In this document: positions 17,634 through 26,570 of the stretch, one piece after another
Numbering within the stretch: the stretch's first letter is position 1
How the letters are laid out: every line of letters begins with the position of its first letter
From: JACJYM01 sp965230495
GTDB taxonomy: Bacteria; Bacteroidota; Bacteroidia; Chitinophagales; Saprospiraceae
DNA: 64,000 bases
Reading direction: 5' to 3'
Assembly: GCA_965230495.1 (NCBI GenBank)
Contig: OZ246004.1
Coordinates: forward strand, 3,410,001 to 3,474,000
The notes under the pieces: model-generated
Told to the model about the DNA's origin: nothing
Seen by the model: only the letters and a program-made list of their open reading frames with translations
The model's database searches: none
Position numbers and translations under genes: made by a program

Positions 17634-18254
17634 ATGGAATTTATTTATCAAGGTATTCTACTGGGTCTTTCTTTGAGTGTATTGATAGGCCCACTTTTTG
17701 TGGCTCAATCACAGGCAACATTATCCATTGGTTTTCGAGCGGGTATGATGCTCAATTTGGGAATCTGGATCAGTGATGTTGTGATAAGTTACACTTGTTT
17801 CTTGTTTATTAAAGAATTGGGCGAACTAGTAAACCACCCTGATTTCAGGATATATCTGGGTATAGCAGGAGTTATTGTGCTCATGTTGATAGGTTTCGGA
17901 CTAATGTTTAGGAAGTACAGAGAGTCCGATTTAGATATTGGATATAGTGCTAAGGCAGGATTAAATTCATTTATCAAGGGATTTTTGGTAAATACAATTA
18001 ATCCTTTCACTTTCACTTTTTGGATTACTGTTTCTACAAGTTATATCATAGCTCAAAATGCTACTAATTCGGAGGCATTGACATTGATTAATTCTATTTT
18101 AGCCGTGATCATAATAACAGATACAACAAAGGTATATTTCGCAAAACGCATTAAATCAATTCTAAAACCTTCTATGATTGTTAAGTTGAGTCAAATTTCA
18201 GGTGCTGTTTTAGTTATTTTGAGTTTTCTTCTCTTATGGCGGGTGACAAGGTAG
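17634..18254 (+). CDS. LysE/RhtB-family exporter
   Basis: The 206-residue protein is a small inner-membrane exporter of the LysE superfamily, whose members export amino acids. It has about six hydrophobic helices, opening with the typical ILLGLSLSVLIGPLFVAQ pattern and GIWISD, and a middle NPFTFTFWITVSTSYI. The substrate cannot be read from sequence. It follows yjbQ with no gap and overlaps the pseudouridine synthase gene by 19 bp, so all three are likely one transcript. Confidence 0.8.
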   Translation: MEFIYQGILLGLSLSVLIGPLFVAQSQATLSIGFRAGMMLNLGIWISDVVISYTCFLFIKELGELVNHPDFRIYLGIAGVIVLMLIGFGLMFRKYRESDLDIGYSAKAGLNSFIKGFLVNTINPFTFTFWITVSTSYIIAQNATNSEALTLINSILAVIIITDTTKVYFAKRIKSILKPSMIVKLSQISGAVLVILSFLLLWRVTR

Positions 18255-18832
18255 AATTTAAGTATTACATGGTCTTTAAGCCTTATGGCATGTTAAGCCA
18301 GTTTTCTCAAGAAATGGAAGGGCAAATAACTCTGGCCAACCTTAATTATAAATTTGATAAAGATATTTATCCGGTGGGCAGATTAGATTCTGACAGTGAG
18401 GGCTTATTATTGCTTACCAACGACAAAAGATTAAACAAGAAGATATTAGACCCTCTATCAAAACATGAGAAAACGTATTGGATACAGGTAGAGAGAAACC
18501 CATCAGATGAAGCTTTAAAATCGTTAGAAAAAGGAGTAGAAATTAGGATAAAAAAAAAGAAATACCTTACACTACCTGCAAAGGTTAAGAGGTTAAAAAA
18601 CCAAGAACCTTTCCCTGCTCGGATACCTCCTGTAAGATATAGAGCAACGATACCTACCACTTGGATTGAAATAAAGATTCTGGAAGGGAAGAATAGACAA
18701 GTAAGGAGAATGATGGCGAAAGTGGGATTTCCAGTTTTAAGGTTGGTAAGGGTAGGGTTTTTCCATTTTTTTCTTGGTCATAGTAATTTGAAAGACTTTG
18801 GACCGGGTGAGGTAAAACAAATCTTTTTATAA
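18236..18832 (+). CDS. RsuA/RluE-type pseudouridine synthase
   Basis: The 198-residue enzyme belongs to the RsuA/RluB/E/F branch of pseudouridine synthases, which isomerise a uridine in rRNA. The catalytic Asp is in YPVGRLDSDSEGLLLLTND, and EGKNRQVRRMMAKVGFPVLRLVRV is the family C-terminal motif. The S4 domain found at the N-terminus of RsuA and RluB is absent, as in RluE. An ATG at 18269, near the conserved MVFKPYGMLSQF, is a possible later start. The overlap with the LysE gene argues for translational coupling. The exact target position in the ribosome is unknown. Confidence 0.85.
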   Translation: MAGDKVEFKYYMVFKPYGMLSQFSQEMEGQITLANLNYKFDKDIYPVGRLDSDSEGLLLLTNDKRLNKKILDPLSKHEKTYWIQVERNPSDEALKSLEKGVEIRIKKKKYLTLPAKVKRLKNQEPFPARIPPVRYRATIPTTWIEIKILEGKNRQVRRMMAKVGFPVLRLVRVGFFHFFLGHSNLKDFGPGEVKQIFL

Positions 18833-18931
18833 ATTTTTTAGAATCCGAGTAGGGGTTTTTCTGAATAGCTTCATATAAATAGTAAAAGTCAATAAGACTT
18901 AGTATTCTGAAATACTTAAAAGCGATTTAGT

Positions 18932-19627
18932 ATGAAACTTACATTATCAAATTTATCAGAGTTAAATTATCCATTGTTCAATCACATGAACGAGCAACAG
19001 TTGGACAGATTAGTCAGGTCAGGAGAAGTTGTAAGTTATAAGAAAAACAATATGATTTATGTTCCAGGTGAGCCATCAGAATACTTCTACTTTGTTTTAG
19101 CAGGTAGTGTTAAGTTAGGGGTGAGTATTGATGAAGAGAGAACTATAATTAAGGAAATTATATATGACAATGATGTTTTTGGAGAAAATTTATTCGTTGC
19201 CAATCAATTACGAAAGGAATTTGCAAAATGTTTTGCGGACGCTGAAGTGATAAGAATAAAAGCCAGTGTTATGCGGGAGGTAATTATGGAAAATATCGAT
19301 TGTGCCGAATTTATGACCAAAATAATTATTGAAAGATTAAGTCACCTTCAGAAGAGAATGCAATCCTTTACTTATAAAAGTGCGAAAGAAAGAATTATTG
19401 ACTTTATTAAATCAACAGCTCAAAAAAGAGGATTAAGAATTGGAATAAACGAGTGCCTCATCAATCATGGTATGACACATAAGGAAATTGCTTTCCTTAC
19501 TGACACAAGCAGACAAACGGTAGCCAGAATACTTGGTGATCTTAAAAAGAACAATGTCATTCACTTTGGATCAAGAAAGCCCGGTAAAATTCTTATTAGG
19601 GATAGAGACTGGGCGTTGGCCATGTAA
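18932..19627 (+). CDS. Crp/Fnr-family transcription regulator
   Basis: The 231-residue protein has a cyclic-nucleotide-binding-like beta-barrel at about 20-130 (MNEQQLDRLVRSGEVVSYKKN, YFYFVLAGSVKLGVSIDEERTI, VFGENLFVANQ), a long linking helix, and a winged helix at 150-225 with recognition helix HKEIAFLTDTSRQTVARILGDLKK. The classic cAMP-binding arginine motif is not evident, and no Fnr-type cysteine cluster is present, so the ligand is unknown. A terminator follows. It stands alone and no target site can be assigned from this window. Confidence 0.88.
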   Translation: MKLTLSNLSELNYPLFNHMNEQQLDRLVRSGEVVSYKKNNMIYVPGEPSEYFYFVLAGSVKLGVSIDEERTIIKEIIYDNDVFGENLFVANQLRKEFAKCFADAEVIRIKASVMREVIMENIDCAEFMTKIIIERLSHLQKRMQSFTYKSAKERIIDFIKSTAQKRGLRIGINECLINHGMTHKEIAFLTDTSRQTVARILGDLKKNNVIHFGSRKPGKILIRDRDWALAM

Positions 19628-19674
19628 AATGCTCTGCTAAGAAAATTTTCGTTTTATATAATTTCTCATGTTAA

Positions 19675-19706
19675 CAGAATCTCAGCAAAACGGAGATTCT
19701 GTTTTT
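19675..19706 (+). terminator. Rho-independent terminator after the Crp/Fnr gene
   Basis: CAGAATCTC and GAGATTCTG form a 9-bp perfect stem with a 9-nt loop, followed by TTTTT. Confidence 0.8.
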
Positions 19707-19744
19707 AGTAATGCTAAGTTTATACTATTTGATTCCTTGATTGT

Positions 19745-19752
19745 TATTTTTG
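19745..19752 (+). promoter_or_regulatory. Candidate -7 box fixing the start of the TPR lipoprotein gene
   Basis: TATTTTTG matches TAnnTTTG and ends 19 nt before the ATG at 19771. A longer frame from a TTG at 19741 would overlap this box, so the ATG is the better start. Confidence 0.5.
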
Positions 19753-19770
19753 TTGAAAATATCCGACACT

Positions 19771-21204
19771 ATGATTAGAGCTATCTCTGTATTATTGTTA
19801 TTAATTTTCGTTTGTTGTGGACCTAAAACAACAGAGGTTCTGGTTGATAAATCTGTAGAAAAGGAAGAGGAGGAAGTTAAGGAAAGACATACGCCATGCA
19901 CTACTTTTGGAGATCTTTCAATCGCTGAAAGAGATGAGGCTGAGACAGCATATGTGCTCTATAAAGATCAGATTAAGGTGCAGAATTATAAGAAGGCTTA
20001 TCAACTTTGGAAGACGGCTTATACATTAGCACCGGGTAGTAATGGCAGGGTAAAATCTCAATTTGATGATGGTGTAGCCATTTATACCCATTTATTTCAG
20101 GAATCAGAAGATGAGACTTTGAGGTTAAAATATCTTGACACTATTAATTTTATTTACGCAAAACGAGAAGAGTGTTTTGGAAAAGACAGTTACTTAGATG
20201 CGAAAAAAGCTTTTGATTATTACTATAATTTTAAGGATTATATTGATGAACAAGAGCTGTTTGATTTATTTGCAAGTGCAGCAGATGCTAAGGAGAATAA
20301 GGCCGATTACTTTATCGTAAACCCTTTTTCAAGATTAATATATGATAGAGTGGTAGCAGGAACTACGGATCATACTACAGGTTCTAAGTATGCAGTTCAA
20401 ATGCTAAAATCTATTAAACATGGGATGGCAGCAGCAAAGGGAGATTATATTGATGCTTGGAACGTGATTAATGATTATGCCCCACCGTTATTAGAAGCTC
20501 TGGAAGGGTTTAAGGGTTTCTATGATTGTGAATACTACACGGATAAATATTATAAGTTATACTTAGAAAATAAGGACAGTTGTGAATTGGTAAACATGGC
20601 ATATAGTAGAATGCTTAGAGGTGATTGCCCTGATACCAACCCAGAAGTACAAGAGATGATCGCATTGAAGAAAACGAAATGTTATGTAGCTCCTCCAGCT
20701 TCTTCCGATATCAAATTAGGAAATCAGGCGTACCAGGAAGGAAGATATAGAGATGCAGTAACACATTATGAAGATTATATCAATAAAACGGATGATTTAG
20801 AAAAGAAAGCGAAGTTTCAATTATTGATTGCTAAAATATATTATAGGGACTTGAAAAATTTCTCTAAGTCAAGATCTTATGCTTTGAAAGCAGCTAAGAA
20901 TAGAGACAAATGGGGTGAGCCCTATATGCTGATTGGAAAATTATATGCTTCTAGTGGGCCTCTTTGCGGACCAGGAAGAGGATGGGATAGCCAAATTGTT
21001 ACCTGGCCGGCGATAGACAAGTTTAGATACGCAAAGAAAATAGATAATTCTGTTGCTTCTGAAGCCAATAAGCTGATCAGAACGTATAGCCAATATATGC
21101 CTTCCAAGGAAGATATATTTCAGCGACCTGGAATAAATGAAGGTGATACTTTCAAAGTAGGTTGCTGGATACAGGAAAACACTAAAGTAAGAGCAGCCGA
21201 GTAG
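19771..21204 (+). CDS. TPR-containing putative lipoprotein
   Basis: From the ATG at 19771 the protein has 477 residues and opens with a lipoprotein signal, MIRAISVLLLLIFVCCG, with Cys residues at 15-16 for lipidation. The body has TPR-like helical repeats: NYKKAYQLWKTAYTLAPGSN near 65-90 and QEGRYRDAVTHYEDYINKTDD near 330-360. Cys residues are scattered. It resembles the outer-membrane lipoproteins with TPR repeats common in Bacteroidota, but I do not recognise a specific system. It may assemble or scaffold an envelope complex. Confidence 0.6.
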   Translation: MIRAISVLLLLIFVCCGPKTTEVLVDKSVEKEEEEVKERHTPCTTFGDLSIAERDEAETAYVLYKDQIKVQNYKKAYQLWKTAYTLAPGSNGRVKSQFDDGVAIYTHLFQESEDETLRLKYLDTINFIYAKREECFGKDSYLDAKKAFDYYYNFKDYIDEQELFDLFASAADAKENKADYFIVNPFSRLIYDRVVAGTTDHTTGSKYAVQMLKSIKHGMAAAKGDYIDAWNVINDYAPPLLEALEGFKGFYDCEYYTDKYYKLYLENKDSCELVNMAYSRMLRGDCPDTNPEVQEMIALKKTKCYVAPPASSDIKLGNQAYQEGRYRDAVTHYEDYINKTDDLEKKAKFQLLIAKIYYRDLKNFSKSRSYALKAAKNRDKWGEPYMLIGKLYASSGPLCGPGRGWDSQIVTWPAIDKFRYAKKIDNSVASEANKLIRTYSQYMPSKEDIFQRPGINEGDTFKVGCWIQENTKVRAAE

Positions 21205-21274
21205 GTTAAAACGAGAAAAACAAGATTTTAGACAAAAACTTGTTAATAAATTAGTTATATATTATAATTAATTT

Positions 21275-21282
21275 TAATTTTG
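21275..21282 (+). promoter_or_regulatory. Candidate -7 box for the SPOR protein gene
   Basis: TAATTTTG matches TAnnTTTG and ends 21 nt before the ATG at 21303. No properly spaced TTG. Confidence 0.45.
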
Positions 21283-21302
21283 TGACTTAAATAGGTTTCA
21301 AA

Positions 21303-21884
21303 ATGAGCAGGTTATTAAAAATATTGGCCGTTGCCGTTGTTTTATTCTTTGTATACCTCTGGGGATCCATTTTTATTGAATCTTGTAATCAAAATAAAGA
21401 GCCGTCTATCTTCGAAGAAGTTGAGGCAGATACTCCTTCAGAAGATGATATCTTCAATGCCGATGAATTGACAGAAGAAGGAGCTTCGGATGATGAAGTT
21501 GTTGAAGAGTCTGAAGACCCCATAGATTATGACGAATTGGATGAGGCTATAGAAGATGCTAATAATGCAGAACAAATAGATGAAACGCAAGAAAGCGAAG
21601 GCTATAGTTCTTCGACATCAGATACATATGACAATTCGTATGAAAGTTCTTCAACTGGAAAATACCTTTTGATCTGTGGCAGTTTTTTGATCAAGGAAAA
21701 TGCAGAAAAGATGAAAAGTAAACTATCAGGACTTGGCTATTCTAATTCTGAGATTGTTGTTTTCGATTATTCTCAATATCACTCGGTTTCGGCAGGACGA
21801 TATGATGACTATGATACAGCATTAAAGCAGGTAGACGCATTGAAAAGACAAGGAATAGATGCCTATGTCCATACAAGAAAGTAG
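21303..21884 (+). CDS. SPOR-domain membrane protein
   Basis: The 193-residue protein has one N-terminal membrane helix (ILAVAVVLFFVYLWGSIFI), an acidic linker of about 90 residues rich in Asp and Glu (DTPSEDDIFNADELTEEG), and a C-terminal SPOR domain at about 118-193 (YLLICGSFLIKENAEKMKSK, YSQYHSVSAGRYDDYDTALK). SPOR domains bind denuded peptidoglycan strands at division sites. It is likely an inner-membrane protein with the SPOR domain in the periplasm and may help cell division or wall turnover. It stands alone. Confidence 0.85.
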   Translation: MSRLLKILAVAVVLFFVYLWGSIFIESCNQNKEPSIFEEVEADTPSEDDIFNADELTEEGASDDEVVEESEDPIDYDELDEAIEDANNAEQIDETQESEGYSSSTSDTYDNSYESSSTGKYLLICGSFLIKENAEKMKSKLSGLGYSNSEIVVFDYSQYHSVSAGRYDDYDTALKQVDALKRQGIDAYVHTRK

Positions 21885-22063
21885 TTTCCTTTATCCAATT
21901 ATATAACCGGGCACATTATTTTCAAACAACTATGGTGTTATCTAAAGTTGATAAGAGAGATCCATAAAATCGACTATACTGTAGTTCCGTAGACATTTTA
22001 TGCAGCACAACTTTCAAACAACTTATCTTAAGCACTTGTTATAAGTGTGTTTAATTAAAAATA

Positions 22064-22654
22064 TTGATTCTAAAACATAAAATCTTAAGGCCATTAATCT
22101 TCATGTGTTTAGTTAGCACGTTTTTAGTCAGCCATGGTCAGATAAAGGAGATACGAATGAATAATGTTTCAAATAAATATGGAATAGAAGGAAAGAAGGC
22201 ACCGGAACTGGAGATTCCTGTGTGGATAGATGTAAATGGAAATGAGTTAAACCCTATAAAGATTAGCGATTTTAAAGGAAAATTTGTAGTCCTTTATTGT
22301 TTTCAGGCTTGGTGCCCTGGATGTCATAATCATGGATTGCCCTCATTGCAAGAAATGGTAAAAGAGCTAGATGGTAAAGATGATATTGTCTTTCTAGCAA
22401 TTCAAACTGTTTTTGAGGGAAGGCATGCAAACACCTTTGCAAGGGTAATAGAAATACAAAAGGAGTATGACCTTAAAATCCCTTTTGGACATGATATTGG
22501 AAATGACAACAGCGGAAATATATCTTCTACTATGAAGAACTATCGAACGGGAGGGACACCATGGTTTGTTTTCATAGATAAAGAAGGCAAGGTTATCTTT
22601 AATGATTTTCATCTTAATACTGAAAAGGCCATTGAATATTTAAAAGGCGTATAA
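22064..22654 (+). CDS. TlpA-like thioredoxin-fold protein, probably exported
   Basis: The protein of 196 residues has a thioredoxin fold with the active-site CxxC in FQAWCPGCHNHGLPSL (WCPGC). Upstream the frame encodes a good signal peptide, MILKHKILRPLIFMCLVSTFLVSHGQ, beginning at a TTG at 22064. A second possible start is the ATG at 22157, preceded by AAGGAG 7 nt before it, which would make a cytosolic enzyme. The in-frame signal favours the exported form, but the Shine-Dalgarno-like site leaves it open. It lies 23 bp before msrA and leads a run of thiol and oxidative-stress genes to 27.2 kb. Confidence 0.75.
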   Translation: MILKHKILRPLIFMCLVSTFLVSHGQIKEIRMNNVSNKYGIEGKKAPELEIPVWIDVNGNELNPIKISDFKGKFVVLYCFQAWCPGCHNHGLPSLQEMVKELDGKDDIVFLAIQTVFEGRHANTFARVIEIQKEYDLKIPFGHDIGNDNSGNISSTMKNYRTGGTPWFVFIDKEGKVIFNDFHLNTEKAIEYLKGV

Positions 22655-22677
22655 TTAAGCGTACGATAAAAATTGTT

Positions 22678-23211
22678 ATGGTAGAAAGAGGAAGTTCGTT
22701 TTCCACTAACAAAATTGGTTTCGGAGGAGGATGTCACTGGTGTACTGAGGCCATTTTTCAATCACTTATAGGAGTATCTAAGGTTGAGCAAGGTTGGATA
22801 TCCTCGAAAGGTGATAATGAGAGCTTTTCCGAGGGAGTAATCGTGCATTTTGATGAATCTATTATAGAGTTAAGAACACTTATTGCTATTCATCTCTATA
22901 CCCACAGTAGTACATCTAATCATTCAATGAGGAAAAAATATCGTTCGGCTGTGTATGTATTTTGTGAGAAGCAGTTTGAACTGGTGGAAATGGCAATTTC
23001 AAATTTACGGGTAGAATTTGAAAAGCCCATTGTAACCCAAACGCTGCCATTTGTGTCCTTTAAAAGCAATTCTGAGAATTATCAGAATTATTATTTAAAA
23101 AATGCAGGAAATCAATTTTGTAGGAATTATATTGATCCCAAGTTTAGCATCCTAATGCAAAGATTTTCTAAACATTTCAATCAAAACAATAAAATGGAAC
23201 GTGAAGTATGA
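22678..23211 (+). CDS. msrA: Peptide methionine sulfoxide reductase A
   Basis: The 177-residue enzyme reduces methionine-S-sulfoxide in proteins. The catalytic region is GFGGGCHWCTEAIFQSL, with Cys19 in the place of the active nucleophile, and Glu24 as the conserved acid. The later motif NHSMRKKYRSAVYVF matches the family. The region between is divergent, and CxxC at the active site (GGCHWCTE) differs from GCFWG of E. coli, as is common outside Proteobacteria. Its stop overlaps the ATG of the hydrolase-OsmC gene (ATGA). Confidence 0.85.
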   Translation: MVERGSSFSTNKIGFGGGCHWCTEAIFQSLIGVSKVEQGWISSKGDNESFSEGVIVHFDESIIELRTLIAIHLYTHSSTSNHSMRKKYRSAVYVFCEKQFELVEMAISNLRVEFEKPIVTQTLPFVSFKSNSENYQNYYLKNAGNQFCRNYIDPKFSILMQRFSKHFNQNNKMEREV

Positions 23212-24431
23212 GTAAGATAACTTTAAAAATACCTAATTCTTCAGGAGTACTGTTACATGCAATATTGGAACTGCCAACAAACCAAAGACCTGATCAGTTT
23301 GCAATTTTTGCCCATTGCTTTACATGTAATAGTAATTTCAAAGCAGTTAGGAATATAAGTAGATCGCTAACAAACCATGGTTTTGGAGTGGTACGTTTTG
23401 ATTTCACTGGATTAGGGAGAAGCGAAGGAGAATTTGCCAATAGTCATTTTGAAGCTAACGTTAGTGATCTTTTCGATGTTCATACGTTTATGAAACAAAA
23501 TTATAAGGCACCTATTCTTATGATTGGGCATTCTTTGGGTGGTACAGCAGCGTTGGCAGCAGGGGCACAAATAGATGAGGTGAGAGCAATAGCTACAATA
23601 GGAGCTCCTTCCGAAACTACTCATGTCAAAAAGCATTTTGCTCATGGGATAAAAGAGGTGCAAGAAAAAGGGGAAGCGGAGGTGCTTATCGGAGCTAGAC
23701 CTTTTAAGATAAATCAAAACTTCATTAATAACTTCGGAAATGATGAACTGTTAGATTTAATAAAAAAAATGAGGAAGAAAGCCTTATTGGTCATGCATGC
23801 TCCTTTTGATAAAATAGTAAGTGTTGATCATGCTCAAAGAATATTTAAAAGTGCCTTTCATCCTAAAAGTTTTGTTTCCCTTGATCAGGCCGATCATTTA
23901 CTTTCGAATGAAGCGGACAGTATTTATGTAGGAAATATCATAGGGAGCTGGGCCCCAAGATACCTGCCAATTAGAGAAAAAAAGAATCTTGATATTCAGA
24001 AAGAGCAATTGGTAGCACATTTGGACTTAGTGGAAGACAATTTCACCACATCTATACAGTTAAATAAACACTTTTTAATTGCGGATGAACCGGAGTCAAT
24101 AGGTGGAGATGATTTTGGACCTTCTCCTTACGAATTACTCATTTCAAGTTTAGCTGCCTGCACAGTTATGACAGTTAAGCTTTATGCCCAAAGAAAAAAA
24201 TGGGATGTAAAGGAAGTATATGTGTACATGAGTCATAAAAAGATTCATGTGAAGGATATGAGTGATGGTAGTGGCAGTACTCAGAGACTGGATCATATAA
24301 GCAAAAGACTCGAGTTTAAAGGAGATCTAACGGTGGAACAGAAGGATAGATTGATTGAAATATCAGGTAGGTGCCCTGTACACAGAACACTGCAGAGTGA
24401 GGTTCTTATTGATACGATTTTGTCTTCGTAA
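23208..24431 (+). CDS. Alpha/beta hydrolase fused to OsmC-like domain
   Basis: The 407-residue protein has an N-terminal alpha/beta hydrolase (about 1-255) with the nucleophile elbow GHSLGG near residue 107-112, and a C-terminal OsmC/Ohr-like domain (about 275-407) with SIGGDDFGPSPYELLISSLAACTVMTVKLYAQRKKW and the second Cys in RCPVHRTL. OsmC domains reduce organic hydroperoxides via a pair of Cys. This hydrolase-OsmC fusion is a known architecture in Bacteroidota and Proteobacteria. It is translationally coupled to msrA by an ATGA overlap and is probably part of the oxidative-stress operon. Confidence 0.9.
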   Translation: MSKITLKIPNSSGVLLHAILELPTNQRPDQFAIFAHCFTCNSNFKAVRNISRSLTNHGFGVVRFDFTGLGRSEGEFANSHFEANVSDLFDVHTFMKQNYKAPILMIGHSLGGTAALAAGAQIDEVRAIATIGAPSETTHVKKHFAHGIKEVQEKGEAEVLIGARPFKINQNFINNFGNDELLDLIKKMRKKALLVMHAPFDKIVSVDHAQRIFKSAFHPKSFVSLDQADHLLSNEADSIYVGNIIGSWAPRYLPIREKKNLDIQKEQLVAHLDLVEDNFTTSIQLNKHFLIADEPESIGGDDFGPSPYELLISSLAACTVMTVKLYAQRKKWDVKEVYVYMSHKKIHVKDMSDGSGSTQRLDHISKRLEFKGDLTVEQKDRLIEISGRCPVHRTLQSEVLIDTILSS

Positions 24432-24460
24432 ATAGACTTTAAGGAGATAATTAGAAGATC

Positions 24461-25627
24461 ATGAAATCAAACTCTAGTAAAGAAAAACTGAAATCCTTGT
24501 TTGTTAAAGTAAGAAGAAGAACAGAGTTTATCTGTGAGCCCTTGGCAGTAGAGGACTACTCTGTGCAGCCTATAACGGAGGTTTCTCCACCCAAATGGCA
24601 CTTAGCTCATACTACATGGTTTTTTGAAGAGTTTATCTTGGCACCCTATCTTAAAGGTTATAGAAAATATAGCAAGCTGTTCTCCTATCTTTTCAATAGC
24701 TACTACAATAATTTAGGTAATAGAATTTTGAGAAATGAAAGAGGGTTAATGACTAGACCAACAGTGAAGGAAGTTTATAGATATCGAAAATATGTAACAG
24801 AAGAAGTTAATGAACTTTTGAAAGAAAATGCAAGTGATGAAATCTACAAATTATTGGAAATAGGAATTAATCACGAACAACAGCATCAGGAGTTACTGGC
24901 ATATGATATCAAATACATTCTTGGGCATCAGGTAAATTTTCCGGAGTACCAAGATTATTTTATTACTAAAAAAGAAAAGTCGACAAACACCTTTTTACAC
25001 ATTGAGGAAGGGGTTTATGACATTGGATACAATGGAAAAGGATTTCACTTTGATAATGAACTTGGCTTTCATAAGGTTTATTTACGGGAATTTCAAATAT
25101 CGAATCGTTTAACAACCAATGGCGAGTTTTTAGATTTTATCAAGGATGGAGGATACCAGAATTTTAATCTCTGGCATGCGGAAGGTTGGGATTGGGTATG
25201 TAAAAACAAAGTGCTAGCTCCTTTATATTGGCATAGGACGGAGGATGGTTGGAGTGAATACAATTACCGCGGGTTACAATCCATCAATGCAGATATGCCG
25301 GTAATGCACATCAGCTATTACGAAGCTTTTGCCTTTGCCGAATGGAAAGGATTACGACTACCCACTGAATTTGAATGGGAAATTGCATCTAAAAGATTTG
25401 ATTGGGGACAACTATGGGAATGGACTTCCAGTGCTTACCTACCATATCCTGGATTTGTGAAAGCTCCGGGAGCTCTAGGAGAATACAATGGAAAATTTAT
25501 GGTTAACCAAAACGTTTTGAGAGGGTCTTCAGTGGCTACACCTGAAGGTCATAGTAGAAGTACTTATAGGAATTTTTTTCATGCCTCTCAGAGACAATTG
25601 TTTTCTGGGCTTAGATTAGCAAAATAG
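24461..25627 (+). CDS. egtB: EgtB-type sulfoxide synthase (ergothioneine biosynthesis)
   Basis: The 388-residue enzyme has an N-terminal DinB-like domain with WHLAHTTWFFEEF (His50) and the iron-binding HX3HXE motif in NHEQQHQELLAYD (His138, His142, Glu144), then a C-terminal formylglycine-generating-enzyme-like domain (LPTEFEWEIASKR, QLWEWTSSAYLPYPGF, VLRGSSVATP). EgtB joins Cys or gamma-Glu-Cys to trimethyl-histidine as a sulfoxide. It starts 30 bp after the OsmC gene and is followed at 7 bp by egtD, so the pair is an operon. No egtA, egtC or egtE is present in the window. Confidence 0.92.
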   Translation: MKSNSSKEKLKSLFVKVRRRTEFICEPLAVEDYSVQPITEVSPPKWHLAHTTWFFEEFILAPYLKGYRKYSKLFSYLFNSYYNNLGNRILRNERGLMTRPTVKEVYRYRKYVTEEVNELLKENASDEIYKLLEIGINHEQQHQELLAYDIKYILGHQVNFPEYQDYFITKKEKSTNTFLHIEEGVYDIGYNGKGFHFDNELGFHKVYLREFQISNRLTTNGEFLDFIKDGGYQNFNLWHAEGWDWVCKNKVLAPLYWHRTEDGWSEYNYRGLQSINADMPVMHISYYEAFAFAEWKGLRLPTEFEWEIASKRFDWGQLWEWTSSAYLPYPGFVKAPGALGEYNGKFMVNQNVLRGSSVATPEGHSRSTYRNFFHASQRQLFSGLRLAK

Positions 25628-25634
25628 TAGTTGT

Positions 25635-26570
25635 ATGCAGCCCTCTAAAGAGCAATTTTTAAAAGATGTTATTGCTGGTTTATCCAAACAGATAAAACGT
25701 ATATCCTCAAAGTATTTTTACGATAGCAAGGGAGATAAGATTTTTCAAGAAATAATGGAACTCGATGAATATTATCTACCGAAAGCTGAGTTAGAAATAA
25801 TCCGCAGCAGAACAAAAGATATAATTGAAGAGTATCCATATGAAAAGTTTAATGTTGTTGAACTTGGGGCAGGAGATGGAACCAAAACAGTTCATTTTCT
25901 TGACCAACTTATGAAGGTGGGAAAAGATATTACCTATTTCCCTTTGGACATATCTACCGATGTTTTAAAGGTTAATAGTCAGTTGATGAGCAAAACACTT
26001 CCTGGACTGAATATAAAACCGATACCGGGAGATTATTTCAAGACCCTATCGAATATAGAGAAAGAAGGAGCGAAAATAATACTGTTCATGGGAGGAAATA
26101 TAGGGAATTATGAAAACGAAGAAGCCATTAAATTTTTAGGAACGATTAAGGAAAATATGAGCCTGAAAGATCTTCTTATGGTAGGAATTGATCTTCAAAA
26201 AAATCCCCAAACCATCTTAAACGCCTATAATGATTCAAAAGGTGTAACAAAACGCTTTAACCTTAATTTATTGGAAAGGATAAATAGAGAATTGCAGGCA
26301 AATTTTAATATTTCGGGTTTTGATCATTATGCGACATATAACCCATTGAACGGCATTGCTTATAGTTTTTTAGTAAGTCTTGAAGAACAGATAGTCAAAA
26401 TTGGAAATCATGAGGTTTATTTTAGAGAAGGAGAAGTTATTCATACCGAAGTTTCTCAGAAATATGACTTAGTTCAGATTGAAAATATGAGAGCAGAGGT
26501 GGGATTTAATACCGTCAATAATTACTTAGACTCGAGAGGATATTTCTCCATAAGTGTATTTCAATTATGA
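25635..26570 (+). CDS. egtD: EgtD, L-histidine N-alpha-methyltransferase
   Basis: The 311-residue SAM-dependent enzyme converts L-histidine to hercynine, the first step of ergothioneine synthesis. Motifs include ISSKYFYDSKGDKIFQEIM, ELDEYYLPKAELEIIRSR and the SAM-binding VVELGAGDGTKTVHFLDQL. Length fits the family. It follows egtB directly and overlaps the next gene by ATGA, so all three are translationally linked. Confidence 0.92.
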   Translation: MQPSKEQFLKDVIAGLSKQIKRISSKYFYDSKGDKIFQEIMELDEYYLPKAELEIIRSRTKDIIEEYPYEKFNVVELGAGDGTKTVHFLDQLMKVGKDITYFPLDISTDVLKVNSQLMSKTLPGLNIKPIPGDYFKTLSNIEKEGAKIILFMGGNIGNYENEEAIKFLGTIKENMSLKDLLMVGIDLQKNPQTILNAYNDSKGVTKRFNLNLLERINRELQANFNISGFDHYATYNPLNGIAYSFLVSLEEQIVKIGNHEVYFREGEVIHTEVSQKYDLVQIENMRAEVGFNTVNNYLDSRGYFSISVFQL